A stretch of 64,000 nt of DNA from Parachlamydiales bacterium (GTDB lineage: Bacteria > Chlamydiota > Chlamydiia > Chlamydiales > Rhabdochlamydiaceae). This document shows, piece after piece, positions 33,124 through 42,093 of this stretch. Each line of letters starts with the position of its first letter. The stretch's first letter is position 1. The stretch lies in assembly GCA_003153295.1 (NCBI GenBank), contig PLXY01000007.1, positions 97,196-161,195 on the forward strand, given 5' to 3'. The notes under the pieces were generated by a model. That model saw only the letters and a list, made by a program, of their open reading frames with translations, was not told where the DNA came from and did no database searches. Both the position numbers and the translations under genes were made by a program.

Positions 33124-34690
33124 GATTTTGTTTGATACTGTATTGTTTTTCCCAAGGGCTGGTAAATAAAGCCATCGGACGGCCTTGCCGGTCTTCAACC
33201 AGCATCAAGCTGGTCGATTTAACGAATGTTTTCATGTCGCCGATAATCCAGGCGCTGCATTGATACGAAAGGGGAGTCAGGACAGTTTCGACGCCATACT
33301 CGTCTTTTAACCGGTATTGCATCACTTCGAATTGTAATTGTCCGACGGCTGCAAAAACAAGATCGCCATCCCGTTCATACGATTTAAGCACTTGAATGGC
33401 GCCTTCATTGGAAAGTTGAAGGATGCCTTTATCGAACGATTTTCTTTTGCCGACGTCTTTCGGATAGAGGCGGGCAAAAATTTCAGGCTGGAATTGAGGA
33501 AGAGGTTTGAAGTTAAAACCTCCGGTCAGAGAAATCGTATCGCCGATGGCAAAAAGGCCGGGGTTGATCACTCCAATGACATCGCCGGGGTAGGCAAAAT
33601 CAAGCGTGGTTCTTTCCCCTGCGACCATTCCATGGGGCCTTGAAAGGCGGATATCTTTACCCAGACGGTGGTTCTTAACGATAAGATCTCTTTCAAAACG
33701 GCCTGAGCAGATCCGGATGAAGGCCATGCTGTCGCGATGTCTGCGATCCATGTTGGCTTGGAGTTTGAATACATATCCGCTGAAAGGAGTGTTTATAGGA
33801 TCGATTTCGATCTCGCTCCCATCCGTACGAATTGCCATGCGACTATGAGGACAAGGTGCCAAATGGATGAAAGCATCGAAGAACGGCTCTATTCCAAAGT
33901 TTGTCAAAGCCGAGGCAAAAAAGACCGGGGTAACTTTTCCTGCAAGGAAGTCTTCTTGAGAAAATTCATTACCGGCCATCTCTAAAAGTGTTAATTCCTC
34001 CAGTAATGTTTTGTAGACTTCAGGATTAATCTTCTCTCGAACTTCCGGACTGTCGAGGGGATAACGGGCTATCTCTGCTTTTTGGGCACCGCCATGAGAG
34101 ACTTTGGTAAAAAAGATACACTCTTTCGTTTGTCTGTCGAAAACGCCTTGAAACTCTTTGCCCATGCCGATGGGCCAGTTCATGGCATAAGATTGGATCT
34201 GAAGCACATTTTCGACTTCATTCATCAGATCGAGAGGATCGCGCCCAGGCATGTCCATTTTATTCATAAAAGTCAGAACAGGAATTTTTCTAAGACTGCA
34301 GACTTCAAAAAGTTTGCGCGTCTGTCTTTCGACGCCTTTAGAAGAATCGATCACCATGATGGCGCAGTCGGCAGCTGTCAGGGTGCGATAGGTGTCTTCA
34401 GAAAAGTCTTGGTGCCCCGGAGTGTCCAGGACGTTGATGATCTTGCCTTTGTAGGTAAATTGCATGGCAGAAGAGGTGATGGAGATCCCTCTTTCTTGTT
34501 CCATCGCCATCCAATCGGAAGTGGCGGCTTTACGACCCTTACGGCCTTTGACCATGCCTGCAGTATGGATCATCCCTGAGTACAGGAGAAGTTTTTCAGT
34601 CAGAGTTGTTTTTCCTGCGTCGGGGTGGCTGATAATGGCAAAGGTGCGTCGTTTAGCGACGGCTTCACGGATGAGGTCTTGGTCGTCCAT
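33092..34690 (-). CDS. prfC: Peptide chain release factor 3
   Basis: RF3 is a GTPase that recycles RF1 and RF2 after peptide release. The 532-residue protein starts EAVAKRRTFAIISHPDAGKTTLTEKLLL (P-loop HPDAGKTT) and has ERGISITSSAM, DTPGHQDFSEDTYRTL and FMNKMDMPGRDP, all RF3-specific. No good ribosome-binding site precedes the ATG; instead the inverted-repeat element B begins six bases upstream, so its insertion has probably replaced the original leader. I do not recall prfC in Chlamydiaceae. Confidence 0.96.
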   Translation of the reverse strand: MDDQDLIREAVAKRRTFAIISHPDAGKTTLTEKLLLYSGMIHTAGMVKGRKGRKAATSDWMAMEQERGISITSSAMQFTYKGKIINVLDTPGHQDFSEDTYRTLTAADCAIMVIDSSKGVERQTRKLFEVCSLRKIPVLTFMNKMDMPGRDPLDLMNEVENVLQIQSYAMNWPIGMGKEFQGVFDRQTKECIFFTKVSHGGAQKAEIARYPLDSPEVREKINPEVYKTLLEELTLLEMAGNEFSQEDFLAGKVTPVFFASALTNFGIEPFFDAFIHLAPCPHSRMAIRTDGSEIEIDPINTPFSGYVFKLQANMDRRHRDSMAFIRICSGRFERDLIVKNHRLGKDIRLSRPHGMVAGERTTLDFAYPGDVIGVINPGLFAIGDTISLTGGFNFKPLPQFQPEIFARLYPKDVGKRKSFDKGILQLSNEGAIQVLKSYERDGDLVFAAVGQLQFEVMQYRLKDEYGVETVLTPLSYQCSAWIIGDMKTFVKSTSLMLVEDRQGRPMALFTSPWEKQYSIKQNPKHQLVDVVL

Positions 34691-34699
34691 CTATCTAGT

Positions 34700-34860
34700 A
34701 CTCTGTTAAGTTAATTTCTAATCATTGGGCAACATCAAAACCCTGGGGCTTGTCGATCATAAAGCGCGCGGTCTTTGATGAATACAGCTAGTTTTATGAT
34801 CGACAAGCCCGAGGGATTTTCACGCCAGCCCAATGATTAGAAATGATCTTAACAGAGTAC
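34700..34860. repeat. Long imperfect palindrome B with CTAG flanks
   Basis: This 161-bp element has inverted arms of about 75 bp. TACTCTGTTAAG and the following ATTTCTAATCATTGGGC are repeated inverted at the other end, and GGGCTTGTCGATCATAAA is conserved near the centre, with a diverged middle. CTAG lies at both edges (34696-34699 and 34861-34864), consistent with a 4-base target duplication of the YTAR type. It fills the gap between the divergent prfC and metallopeptidase genes. Confidence 0.88.
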
Positions 34861-34912
34861 TAGGATACGAAAATTCACCTCTTGGGTAAAGTAAGAAAAA
34901 AAGCAGGAGTCT

Positions 34913-36505
34913 ATGGAGCGTCCCCATCCATTCGAACAATTTTTAGCTGTTTTTGTTCCTAAAGTAGCTCAAAAAAGCCGGCAGCTCAATAAAGCCCTTT
35001 GGCTATTGGAGACGACGGGTAGTTCCGATGCCGCCGATTTAAAAGCTGAACTGGATGCCGAAGTTCGGCTTCTTTATAACGATCGAAAGACTTATGAAAA
35101 ACTTTTAGAATGGGATCAAGACGATTCTTTAAGGGATCCTTTATTGAAACGGCAGCTCAATATCCTCATCCGCTCTTTCAAACAAAATATGATGCCCCCA
35201 GAGCTTTTAGAAGAGATTGTTCAAAAAGAAGCTGCTCTTGCGCAAGCTTACGCCAACTTCCGTCCGGTCGTAGATGGCCATGCGCTCACAGAAAATGAGA
35301 TTTTAGAAATTTTGAAAAAGGAAAACGATCCCCTAGAACGGAAAAAAATTTGGGAGGCCTCCAAAGAAATTGGGCAGGCCATTGCGCCTCAAATTTTAGA
35401 GTTAGTTGCTCTGCGTAACCGAGCAGCGCAATCAATGGGCTATTCCGATTTTTTTCAGATGCAATTGGAGCTTCAAGAAGTCGATGGAGAGTGGCTGAAA
35501 AAAACCTTTGATGACCTGGCTGAGAGATCCGATGCCGCTTATTCGCAAATGATCGAAGAGATCGAAGATCATCAAGCGAAAAGGTTTAATGTCTCCAAAA
35601 ATGAATTGGGACCCTGGGCGTGGACGGATCCTTTTGCCCAAGAAGATCCGCTCGATCGAAACGATCTCGATTTACTCATGATCGGAGTAGATTTAAGTAA
35701 AGCAGGTCATCATTTTTACCAAAGAATGGGCCTCGATGTGCAGCCTATCTTAAATCGGAGCGATATGTTCGAAAGGGCGGGGAAAAACCAACACGCCTTT
35801 TGCATCAATATCGATCGGGAAAATGATGTCCGCACGTTGAATAATGTAAAAAATACGATCAAATGGATGGAGACCGTCCTGCATGAGCTCGGACACGCAG
35901 TCTACGATCTGGGCTTTGATCAAAAGCTTCCTTGGCTTTTGCGCGAACCGCCGCATATGATGCCGACAGAGGCGATGGCCCTGATGGCTGGAAGACAGGC
36001 CTATCGTTATGATGCGCTCTGCCATCTGATCGGACATTCCAAGGAGAAAGAACCTCTTTTGAAAAAAGCCGATAGCAGTCTTCAGCGGCGTCAGCTCATT
36101 TTTAGCCGCTGGGTGCTTGTGATGACATTTTTTGAAAGCGAACTCTACCGAGATCCGTCCCAAGATTTAAATCATCTCTGGTGGTCTACAGTGGAGAAAT
36201 ATCAAAAAATTCGTATGCCAAGAGGACGTGAAGGCAAAAATGACTGGGCGGCTAAGTACCACATCGGTCTTGCTCCGGTCTATTATTTTAGCTATCTGCT
36301 AGGGGAGATGTTTGCTTCAGAAATTGAAGAAATTCTTATGCAAAAAACAGGCTCTTTGAATATGGCCTCCGAAAAGGCCGGCAAGTTCCTTCAAGAAAAG
36401 CTTTTCAGCCCAGGCAATTGCATGAGCTGGAGCCGTTTAGTGGAACATGTGGCAGGAAAGCCGTTAAGTTCTGATGCCTGGATCGCGCAGTTTGCTTCCC
36501 TATAA
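34913..36505 (+). CDS. Zinc metallopeptidase (M2/M3-like)
   Basis: The 530-residue protein is mostly helical, with gluzincin zinc site HELGH at residues 324-328 and the third ligand Glu353 in MPTEAMALMAG, 29 residues after the first His. This matches the M2 (angiotensin-converting-enzyme-like) and M3 peptidase fold that trims short peptides inside a deep channel. No signal peptide is present, so it is likely cytosolic and used in peptide breakdown. It is the second such enzyme in the window besides pepF. GCAGGAG precedes the ATG. Confidence 0.88.
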   Translation: MERPHPFEQFLAVFVPKVAQKSRQLNKALWLLETTGSSDAADLKAELDAEVRLLYNDRKTYEKLLEWDQDDSLRDPLLKRQLNILIRSFKQNMMPPELLEEIVQKEAALAQAYANFRPVVDGHALTENEILEILKKENDPLERKKIWEASKEIGQAIAPQILELVALRNRAAQSMGYSDFFQMQLELQEVDGEWLKKTFDDLAERSDAAYSQMIEEIEDHQAKRFNVSKNELGPWAWTDPFAQEDPLDRNDLDLLMIGVDLSKAGHHFYQRMGLDVQPILNRSDMFERAGKNQHAFCINIDRENDVRTLNNVKNTIKWMETVLHELGHAVYDLGFDQKLPWLLREPPHMMPTEAMALMAGRQAYRYDALCHLIGHSKEKEPLLKKADSSLQRRQLIFSRWVLVMTFFESELYRDPSQDLNHLWWSTVEKYQKIRMPRGREGKNDWAAKYHIGLAPVYYFSYLLGEMFASEIEEILMQKTGSLNMASEKAGKFLQEKLFSPGNCMSWSRLVEHVAGKPLSSDAWIAQFASL

Positions 36506-36546
36506 ACTTGTTTTTTTCTCAATCAGAAAGGTAAAATGGAGACCTT

Positions 36547-37005
36547 ATGAGTTCAATTAACGGTCGGATGGTTTTTCAAGAACCTCCGGAAAATTTTAAT
36601 CCCAAAGTGGAAGTTGCTGCTTGTTTTATCACTGTCGATGAAAATGTCCTTTTCATGAAACGGCAGCCTCACCGGTCTGAGCCCTGCAAATGGGGAATCC
36701 CTGGTGGTAAAGTGGAAAAAGGGGAAACAGCCCATCAAGCCGTCAGACGAGAAATTAAAGAAGAGACAGGACTTGACCTTCCTCATGAAGTCAAACATTT
36801 AGGAACCGTCTATATTCGGTATCCTGAAGTCGATTTCATTTACCATATGTACGGCCATGACTTGACCGATTATCCAGCTGAAATTGTGGTCGATCCGGTC
36901 GAGCATGAGGAATACCGTTGGATGACTCTAGGTGATGCTTTGAAGCTCCCTTTGATCCGCGGCGAAGATGAATGCATCTATTTGGTCTATGGGGAAGATC
37001 CGTGA
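36547..37005 (+). CDS. NUDIX hydrolase
   Basis: The 152-residue protein has a complete Nudix box, GGKVEKGETAHQAVRREIKEETGL (written here in full as motif positions about 58-81: G-x5-E-x7-R-E-x2-E-E-x-G). These enzymes cleave nucleoside diphosphates linked to another moiety. The surrounding CKWGIPGG suggests the MutT-like subgroup. The substrate is unknown. Its stop overlaps the GTG of the next gene (GTGA). Confidence 0.92.
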   Translation: MSSINGRMVFQEPPENFNPKVEVAACFITVDENVLFMKRQPHRSEPCKWGIPGGKVEKGETAHQAVRREIKEETGLDLPHEVKHLGTVYIRYPEVDFIYHMYGHDLTDYPAEIVVDPVEHEEYRWMTLGDALKLPLIRGEDECIYLVYGEDP

Positions 37006-37886
37006 AGAAGGCGCTCCGATTTTTCACTTGCGGCTTTTTGGGGCTGATAGGAGTGATGATCGGTCACCTATTCTACCTCTATCATCATCGCGAGTTCGGC
37101 CCTTCTGATTTCCGCCATCCCTCTAATCTAGCGCTGAAGGGGCAAACATCGGAAGAAATGAAAAAAGAGACGTCTAAGCTATTGAATCAGAGGTTTAGTT
37201 ATCTCGGAAATGGATCACAGGTGACTGCTTTTGAGAGCGAAGATCACCGCTATGTGATCAAATTTTTCAATCCCCGCAATGCGATCAAAAAAAGCTGGTT
37301 TCATAAAGCGTGCCGCTTACGCCAGATGAGCACTTTCGAATGGATAAACAAAACGTATTTCCAAAAAAAGAAAAGACTCCTAAAACTTTTTAAATGTCAG
37401 CAGATGGCGTTCCAAGATCTGCGCGAAGAATCGGGTATCGTCTATCTTCATTTAGATCAAACAAGTTATCTTTCTAAAACCCTAGAAGTCGTTGATAAAG
37501 AGGGGAAATTACATCTCATGAATTTGGATGAATGTCCTTTTGTTTTGCAGAAAAAAGTTGAGATCGCTCGGCCTTATTTAGATCTCAAAATAGAAAAAGG
37601 CGATCTGGAAGAAGCCCGCCAGGGTGTTCGAGAGATCTATCAACTTTTTCTATCCCGCGCTCAAAAAGGATATACCGATCATCGTCAAAATATCGGTAAG
37701 AATTACGGATTTGTCGATGGACGCGCTGTACAGCTCGATGTGGGCAGGATCCGGAAAGATGATCGTGTCAAACAGATGCCCTTAAAAGAAATGGAAAAAA
37801 TTGTTTCCTATATCTCACATTTGCTACCCCCTCAATTACTTCCTGTTCTTGAAGAATGTCTTGAAACAACCAAGCAATCTTTTTAG
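37002..37886 (+). CDS. Membrane-anchored kinase-like protein, copy 1
   Basis: The GTG at 37002 overlaps the NUDIX stop and gives a 294-residue protein with one N-terminal membrane helix (FFTCGFLGLIGVMIGHLFYLY). The rest resembles a minimal protein-kinase fold: a Gly-rich strand pair FSYLGNGSQVTAFES, a beta-3-like YVIKFFNP with Lys, and a C-lobe YTDHRQNIGKNYGF...AVQLDVGRI. That last block parallels D-x5-N ... D-x-G of the catalytic and metal-binding loops. It is about half identical to the gene at 38844. The kinase assignment is inference. Confidence 0.7.
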   Translation: MKKALRFFTCGFLGLIGVMIGHLFYLYHHREFGPSDFRHPSNLALKGQTSEEMKKETSKLLNQRFSYLGNGSQVTAFESEDHRYVIKFFNPRNAIKKSWFHKACRLRQMSTFEWINKTYFQKKKRLLKLFKCQQMAFQDLREESGIVYLHLDQTSYLSKTLEVVDKEGKLHLMNLDECPFVLQKKVEIARPYLDLKIEKGDLEEARQGVREIYQLFLSRAQKGYTDHRQNIGKNYGFVDGRAVQLDVGRIRKDDRVKQMPLKEMEKIVSYISHLLPPQLLPVLEECLETTKQSF

Positions 37887-37900
37887 ACCCTTCTCTCAAA

Positions 37901-37929
37901 TTGTCATTAATACGCTGAAGGCATATAAT
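37901..37929 (+). promoter_or_regulatory. Promoter of the DUF2807 gene
   Basis: TTGTCA (37901-37906) and a perfect TATAAT (37924-37929) are 17 bases apart, 25 bases before the ATG at 37955. This is one of the best promoter matches in the window. Confidence 0.7.
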
Positions 37930-37954
37930 TCCCCCTCATTCGTACAAGGGTTTT

Positions 37955-38842
37955 ATGAACGGCGTACAACAGATTTCTGGCTCAAATGGTGTTATTAATC
38001 AAGTACAACTAAGGGGTCATAACGGCTGGACAAGTCTATCATTGCGGACGGGCTCCGGTCAGCAGTGGAGTTTAGCCAAGAAAGTCGGACTTTTTTTCTT
38101 GTGTGCCTGCGTTCTTATACTTCTCTTGAGAAGCCGAGTTTCCGTGAATACAAATCATCAGACCACTATTAAGCGTCAAAGAGCTTCAGATGATTTACAT
38201 GAAAAGCAGCCTAATCAGGTAAGCGCCCCTACATTTGTCAGGGATGCGGGGGTTACTACACAAAAAACACTGACGTTCAATGAACAGGTGAACTCTGTTG
38301 CATTAAACTTACCAGCCACCCTTCGTATCGAGGTTGTAGGAATGGATAAGAGTACTCTGTCGATTACCGCTGATCAAAACATCATGGAATTATTAGCAGC
38401 CACTTTAAATGCGGGCCATTTGATGCTACACCAAAAGCCTAATACATCGTTTGATACGAAGATGCCTATTCAATACGTATTGACCGTTTCTCGGTTGCAG
38501 AATGTCACTGTGTCAAAAAAGGGAAAGGTTTCTGTCTCTCAGTTGAATGGAGAGAGGTTTTATTGTAATATTGGAGACAATTCCCTTATTTTAATTTCCG
38601 GAGGTCAATTGGATAGCCAAGCCATTATTGTTAAAGGAACTGGGAAGTATTTAGCTGAAAAATTAGCGACGCGACTTACATCCGTATCTTTACAAGAGAG
38701 TTCAACTGCTTATATCCAGACTCCCAGTGAATCCTTGGGCGTTATATTAGAAGGTAACAGTATCTGCTATTATACCGGGTCTGAACCCCATTTTTCATCA
38801 AGGAATATTACGGGAAATGCTAAGTTATTACCGAAAGTTTAG
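37955..38842 (+). CDS. Membrane-anchored DUF2807 (head-GIN) protein
   Basis: The 295-residue protein has a single membrane helix at about 44-60 (VGLFFLCACVLILLL). Its C-terminal beta-helix-like domain begins LTFNEQVNSVALNLPATLRIE and repeats short S/N-rich strands (VTVSKKGKVSVSQLNGERFYCNI), as in DUF2807. That family is exported and adhesin-like but of unknown function. It sits between two paralogous kinase-like genes, and its stop lies two bases before the next ATG, so it is likely cotranscribed with copy 2. Confidence 0.8.
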   Translation: MNGVQQISGSNGVINQVQLRGHNGWTSLSLRTGSGQQWSLAKKVGLFFLCACVLILLLRSRVSVNTNHQTTIKRQRASDDLHEKQPNQVSAPTFVRDAGVTTQKTLTFNEQVNSVALNLPATLRIEVVGMDKSTLSITADQNIMELLAATLNAGHLMLHQKPNTSFDTKMPIQYVLTVSRLQNVTVSKKGKVSVSQLNGERFYCNIGDNSLILISGGQLDSQAIIVKGTGKYLAEKLATRLTSVSLQESSTAYIQTPSESLGVILEGNSICYYTGSEPHFSSRNITGNAKLLPKV

Positions 38843-38843
38843 A

Positions 38844-39746
38844 ATGAAAAAAATTATCCTTTCTTTAAGCCTATTTGCTTTGGTACTTCTCGCTGCTGCG
38901 GGCGGACACGTTCTTTATCTCTTCAACCATCGAGAGTTTGGCTTTAAAGATTTCCATCATCCGTTCGTATTAGGAGTTGATAGAGCGATAGCTCCTGACG
39001 AGCAGGTCAAAAAAGAGACAGCGGAGATCTTAAAACAGAAATTTAGTTATCTGAGTTATGGCGGACAAATGACGGTCTATGAAAGCCAGGACAAAAAATA
39101 TGTGATTAAGTTCTTCAATCCGCGGAGCGTGATCAAAAAAAGCTGGTTTTTTCAGTTTGCTAAATTGCGTCGTTTGAACTCGTTGAAATGGATCACAAAT
39201 ACCTATTTTAGAAAACAACAGCGGCTGAAGAAATATTTTCTCCGGTATGAGATGGCTTTTCTAGATCTTAAAGAAGAGACTGGATTGGTCTATGTCCACC
39301 TCGATCCTTCGACGTGCCTTTCGCAAAACTTAGAAGTCGTGGATAAAGAAGGAAATCTTCATCATATTGAGTTAGACGCCTATCCTTTTGTCCTTCAGAA
39401 AAAAGTCGAATTGACGATGCATCATTTAGACCGGCTTCTAAACAATGGTGATGTTGCAGGCGCCAAAGAAAGCGTACAGCAGATTTATAATCTTTTTCTC
39501 TCACGGGCTGAAAAAGGGTATACCGACCGCCTTCAAACCCTCCATAAAAACTATGGCTTTTTTGAAGGGAAAGCTGTTCAGCTCGATGTCGGAAGGATAA
39601 GAAAAAGTGCGGCCATTGCTGAGAATCCCTTGAAGGAGATGGAGAGGATTATTTCCAATATCACTCCTTCCTTAGCTGAGCCGTTTCCTAAACTTAGCTC
39701 TGTTTTGCAAGAGCGTCTCAAAAACGACGAACTTTCTAAACGTTAG
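38844..39746 (+). CDS. Membrane-anchored kinase-like protein, copy 2
   Basis: The ATG at 38844 gives a 300-residue paralogue of the protein at 37002. It shares the membrane helix (LSLFALVLLAAAGGHVLYLF), FGxKDFHHPF, FSYLSYGGQMTVYES, YVIKFFNPRSVIKKSWF, FVLQKKVE and the C-lobe block GYTDRLQTLHKNYGFFEGKAVQLDVGRIRK. The invariant Lys, Asn and Asp across both copies are what a kinase-like fold would require. The His usual before the catalytic Asp is missing. Function is unknown. Confidence 0.7.
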   Translation: MKKIILSLSLFALVLLAAAGGHVLYLFNHREFGFKDFHHPFVLGVDRAIAPDEQVKKETAEILKQKFSYLSYGGQMTVYESQDKKYVIKFFNPRSVIKKSWFFQFAKLRRLNSLKWITNTYFRKQQRLKKYFLRYEMAFLDLKEETGLVYVHLDPSTCLSQNLEVVDKEGNLHHIELDAYPFVLQKKVELTMHHLDRLLNNGDVAGAKESVQQIYNLFLSRAEKGYTDRLQTLHKNYGFFEGKAVQLDVGRIRKSAAIAENPLKEMERIISNITPSLAEPFPKLSSVLQERLKNDELSKR

Positions 39747-40215
39747 CAAGCTCGCTTGATTTTAAATCTTTGCTTTTATGAATTTGGATTAGATTTGCAA
39801 GATGGTAAATTTCCCAGCAAGCGCCACAAGGCTGACCCTGATAATACATATCTGAAACAACCGTGTAATAATATCCATCCAGTTTTCCAGAAATAGTTCT
39901 TTTTTCCATTTTTTTTAAATCCGCAAGAGCAGCATAGAATATTTCTTTCTCACTAATCAGATTACGATTAAAACTAGCGGGTATTTTGTCCAAATAGAAC
40001 TTTCCTCCCCCATCAAAGACGCAGATGTTTTGGATATAATATTCACCTATACGTTCGTAAATTCCTTCGCGGAATCTTTCAGAGATGATTCTGTTTTCCA
40101 GTTCATCCCCCGCAAACCAATGAAAAAATTCCGTACTCAGAGAAAAGCCATGAATGAGCTTTAGCATCTGATCAATGTCGGTAGTGTTAAGGGTCGCGGT
40201 ATCAGCAATGATCAT
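39736..40215 (-). CDS. Uncharacterised protein, tandem paralogue 1
   Basis: The 159-residue soluble protein has no signal peptide. It shares with its upstream neighbour the pattern F/STxFxxW near residue 30, IQN/DICVF...GKFYLDKI, a YYTVVSxxYxxG block and CWEIYHLA. This is a family I do not recognise. It begins 5 bases after the neighbouring gene ends and overlaps copy 2 of the kinase-like gene by 11 bases at the tail. Confidence 0.65.
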   Translation of the reverse strand: MIIADTATLNTTDIDQMLKLIHGFSLSTEFFHWFAGDELENRIISERFREGIYERIGEYYIQNICVFDGGGKFYLDKIPASFNRNLISEKEIFYAALADLKKMEKRTISGKLDGYYYTVVSDMYYQGQPCGACWEIYHLANLIQIHKSKDLKSSELANV

Positions 40216-40220
40216 ACGAT

Positions 40221-40685
40221 TTACTCTCTTCTTTCAGACATCCAATATTCTAAGTGGCTCTTTTTTTCTTTATAGATTTTGAGAATGGTAGGAAGTTCGT
40301 AAATTTCCCAAGATAAGGCGATCAATTCTCCTCGGATATAACAGCGTGAGATAACCGTGTAATACGATTCTGCTGCAATGCGGGCAATTTTCTGTTTTTT
40401 AAAGGAGAGGCTTTCTAAGTAAGTGGCTGACAAATCGACAATCGGACGAGTTATCTTTTTTATGAAGTCTTTGTCGAGCTTGTCTAAATAAAATTCATGT
40501 TTACCCGTGAAAATCAAAACATCCTGAATCGTGTATTGAGTAATACGTAGGTATTTGTTGGCCACGTAATTTTCGTAAATCAAACTCTGTTTGTATTTTC
40601 CATCAGATAGCCAATCGCTAAAATTGGTAGAGACGTGATAGGTATCAATGAGATCTATCAGATCGAAGTATTCACTCTCTAGCAC
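40221..40685 (-). CDS. Uncharacterised protein, tandem paralogue 2
   Basis: The 154-residue protein starts at a GTG and is clearly related to its neighbour: VSTNFSDWL, TIQDVLIFTGKHEFYLDKLD, AAESYYTVISRCYIRGELIALSWEIYELPTILKIYKEKKS. Both are acidic at the start and basic at the end. The size and pairing recall small specific chaperones or effector/immunity pairs, but there is no direct evidence. Confidence 0.65.
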   Translation of the reverse strand: MLESEYFDLIDLIDTYHVSTNFSDWLSDGKYKQSLIYENYVANKYLRITQYTIQDVLIFTGKHEFYLDKLDKDFIKKITRPIVDLSATYLESLSFKKQKIARIAAESYYTVISRCYIRGELIALSWEIYELPTILKIYKEKKSHLEYWMSERRE

Positions 40686-40891
40686 CGCTTCAACTTTTAA
40701 AGATGAGTGTTCGATAAAAATCTCCTGAAATCAAGATGAATGTTAGAAACATGAGAAATTTAAAAGAAGAAAAAAATATATTTTTTCTGCATATTTATAT
40801 TGCTCGGAAAGAAAGTCTAAGAGACGAGAAAAAACCCGATCAAGCGTTCATGAGGTGTGCGTTCTTTGAGAGGTTTTTGTTTGAGTTTTGC

Positions 40892-40920
40892 TTGACATTT
40901 TTGAAGGCAAATTTTAATTT
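40892..40920 (+). promoter_or_regulatory. Promoter of the porin gene
   Basis: A perfect TTGACA (40892-40897) is 17 bases from TAATTT (40915-40920), about 36 bases before the porin ATG. A strong promoter is expected for an abundant outer membrane protein. Confidence 0.65.
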
Positions 40921-40955
40921 AAGGTTTTTAGCTTTAACAAAGAGGTCATGAGGCT

Positions 40956-42050
40956 ATGAGTATATATAAGAAACAACTGCCTATTGCAATCGCTGCTTTA
41001 ATCTGCTCGGGTCAGCTTGGCGCGAGTTTAGTTCAGAGTCAACAAGTACTGGACGATCGCTTGAACGCTATCGAAAATGAACTTGCTGCCAAAAGAAAGG
41101 TGAGCCCTACAGTCACACAAAAAAACGACTTTTTTTTCACAGGGGAATATCTCCTTTGGCATGCCAATGAGTCCGGTCTTGCTTACGGAGTAAAAGTAGG
41201 TACCGCTGCTACAGACATCGGGACAGTTCAAAACATTCGCTTTGATTGGGATTCCGGATTTCGAGTAGGAGTCGGTTATCGAATTCCTCATGATAAGTGG
41301 GAAATAACTGCAAACTGGACCCGCTTCACAACAGATGCAAGTGGACATACTTCAGCATCATCTAGCGTGCTTTTTCCTGAGTGGGCAACAGAGATCTCAA
41401 GCGGTGCTCCTGGTGCAATCTCTTCGATGAGCGGAAAATGGAATATGCGCTTGAATATTCTTGATGGCGAAATGGGCCGTTATTTTATGGTCACAAGATG
41501 GCTTGCTCTGAAGCCTCATTTCGGTATCCGAGGAGCTTGGATTAAGCAAACTTATAAAACTAATCTCGATGGTGGATTTGCTGCACTTCCTGCATTAACT
41601 GCAGTCATCACAGATCATCTTAAAATTAAAAATGATTTCAAAGGTGTGGGTCTCCGCGGCGGTTTAGATTCCGAGTGGACTCTGTATGAAAGATTGAGCA
41701 TCTATGGAAATGCTGCTTATTCTTTGATCTATGGAAACTTCAGCTTGAACCAACACGAACAACGTCAGCTCGCAGGTGCAGCTGTATTGTCAACTGTTAA
41801 TAATGTTCATAATAGCTTCCAACAGATCGTCAGTATCGGTGAATTGGCTATCGGCCTTCGTTGGGACCATACGTTCTGTAATGAATGGGTAGCTCTCCGT
41901 CTGCAAGCAGGTTGGGAATTCAACGCCTATTTTGGCCAAAACCAGTTTGCACACTTTGGAACAGGCATGGCTTCTCCATTGTCCTTTGTTGCGAATAATG
42001 ATGATTTGACAATCCAAGGGTTTGTCCTTTCAGCACGTTTGGACTTTTAA
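40956..42050 (+). CDS. MOMP-like outer membrane porin
   Basis: The 364-residue beta-barrel protein has a signal peptide (ending about ALICSGQLGAS), a coiled-coil-like segment (QQVLDDRLNAIENELAAKRK), and then alternating strands starting FFFTGEYLLWHANESGLAYGVKV. It ends in the aromatic terminal residue of barrel proteins (LSARLDF). This is the Lpg1974/chlamydial MOMP-like pore family that dominates the outer membrane of Waddlia and Simkania-type chlamydiae. It has its own promoter and terminator. Confidence 0.85.
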   Translation: MSIYKKQLPIAIAALICSGQLGASLVQSQQVLDDRLNAIENELAAKRKVSPTVTQKNDFFFTGEYLLWHANESGLAYGVKVGTAATDIGTVQNIRFDWDSGFRVGVGYRIPHDKWEITANWTRFTTDASGHTSASSSVLFPEWATEISSGAPGAISSMSGKWNMRLNILDGEMGRYFMVTRWLALKPHFGIRGAWIKQTYKTNLDGGFAALPALTAVITDHLKIKNDFKGVGLRGGLDSEWTLYERLSIYGNAAYSLIYGNFSLNQHEQRQLAGAAVLSTVNNVHNSFQQIVSIGELAIGLRWDHTFCNEWVALRLQAGWEFNAYFGQNQFAHFGTGMASPLSFVANNDDLTIQGFVLSARLDF

Positions 42051-42060
42051 TTGTCCTTTA

Positions 42061-42093
42061 GGAAATCCCTCCTTCACGGAGGGATTTCCCTTT
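42061..42093 (+). terminator. Porin gene terminator
   Basis: A 12-bp perfect stem (GGAAATCCCTCC / GGAGGGATTTCC) with a TTCAC loop is followed by CTTTT. Its right half also encodes the last codons of the convergent nuclease gene. Confidence 0.85.

Noticed and set aside
34082..34579. 165-codon frame opposite prfC
   Set aside because: prfC is unambiguous on the other strand, and the antisense product resembles no family.
40736..40951. 71-codon frame ahead of the porin
   Set aside because: It covers the porin's promoter and leader, has no ribosome-binding site and has low-complexity composition.
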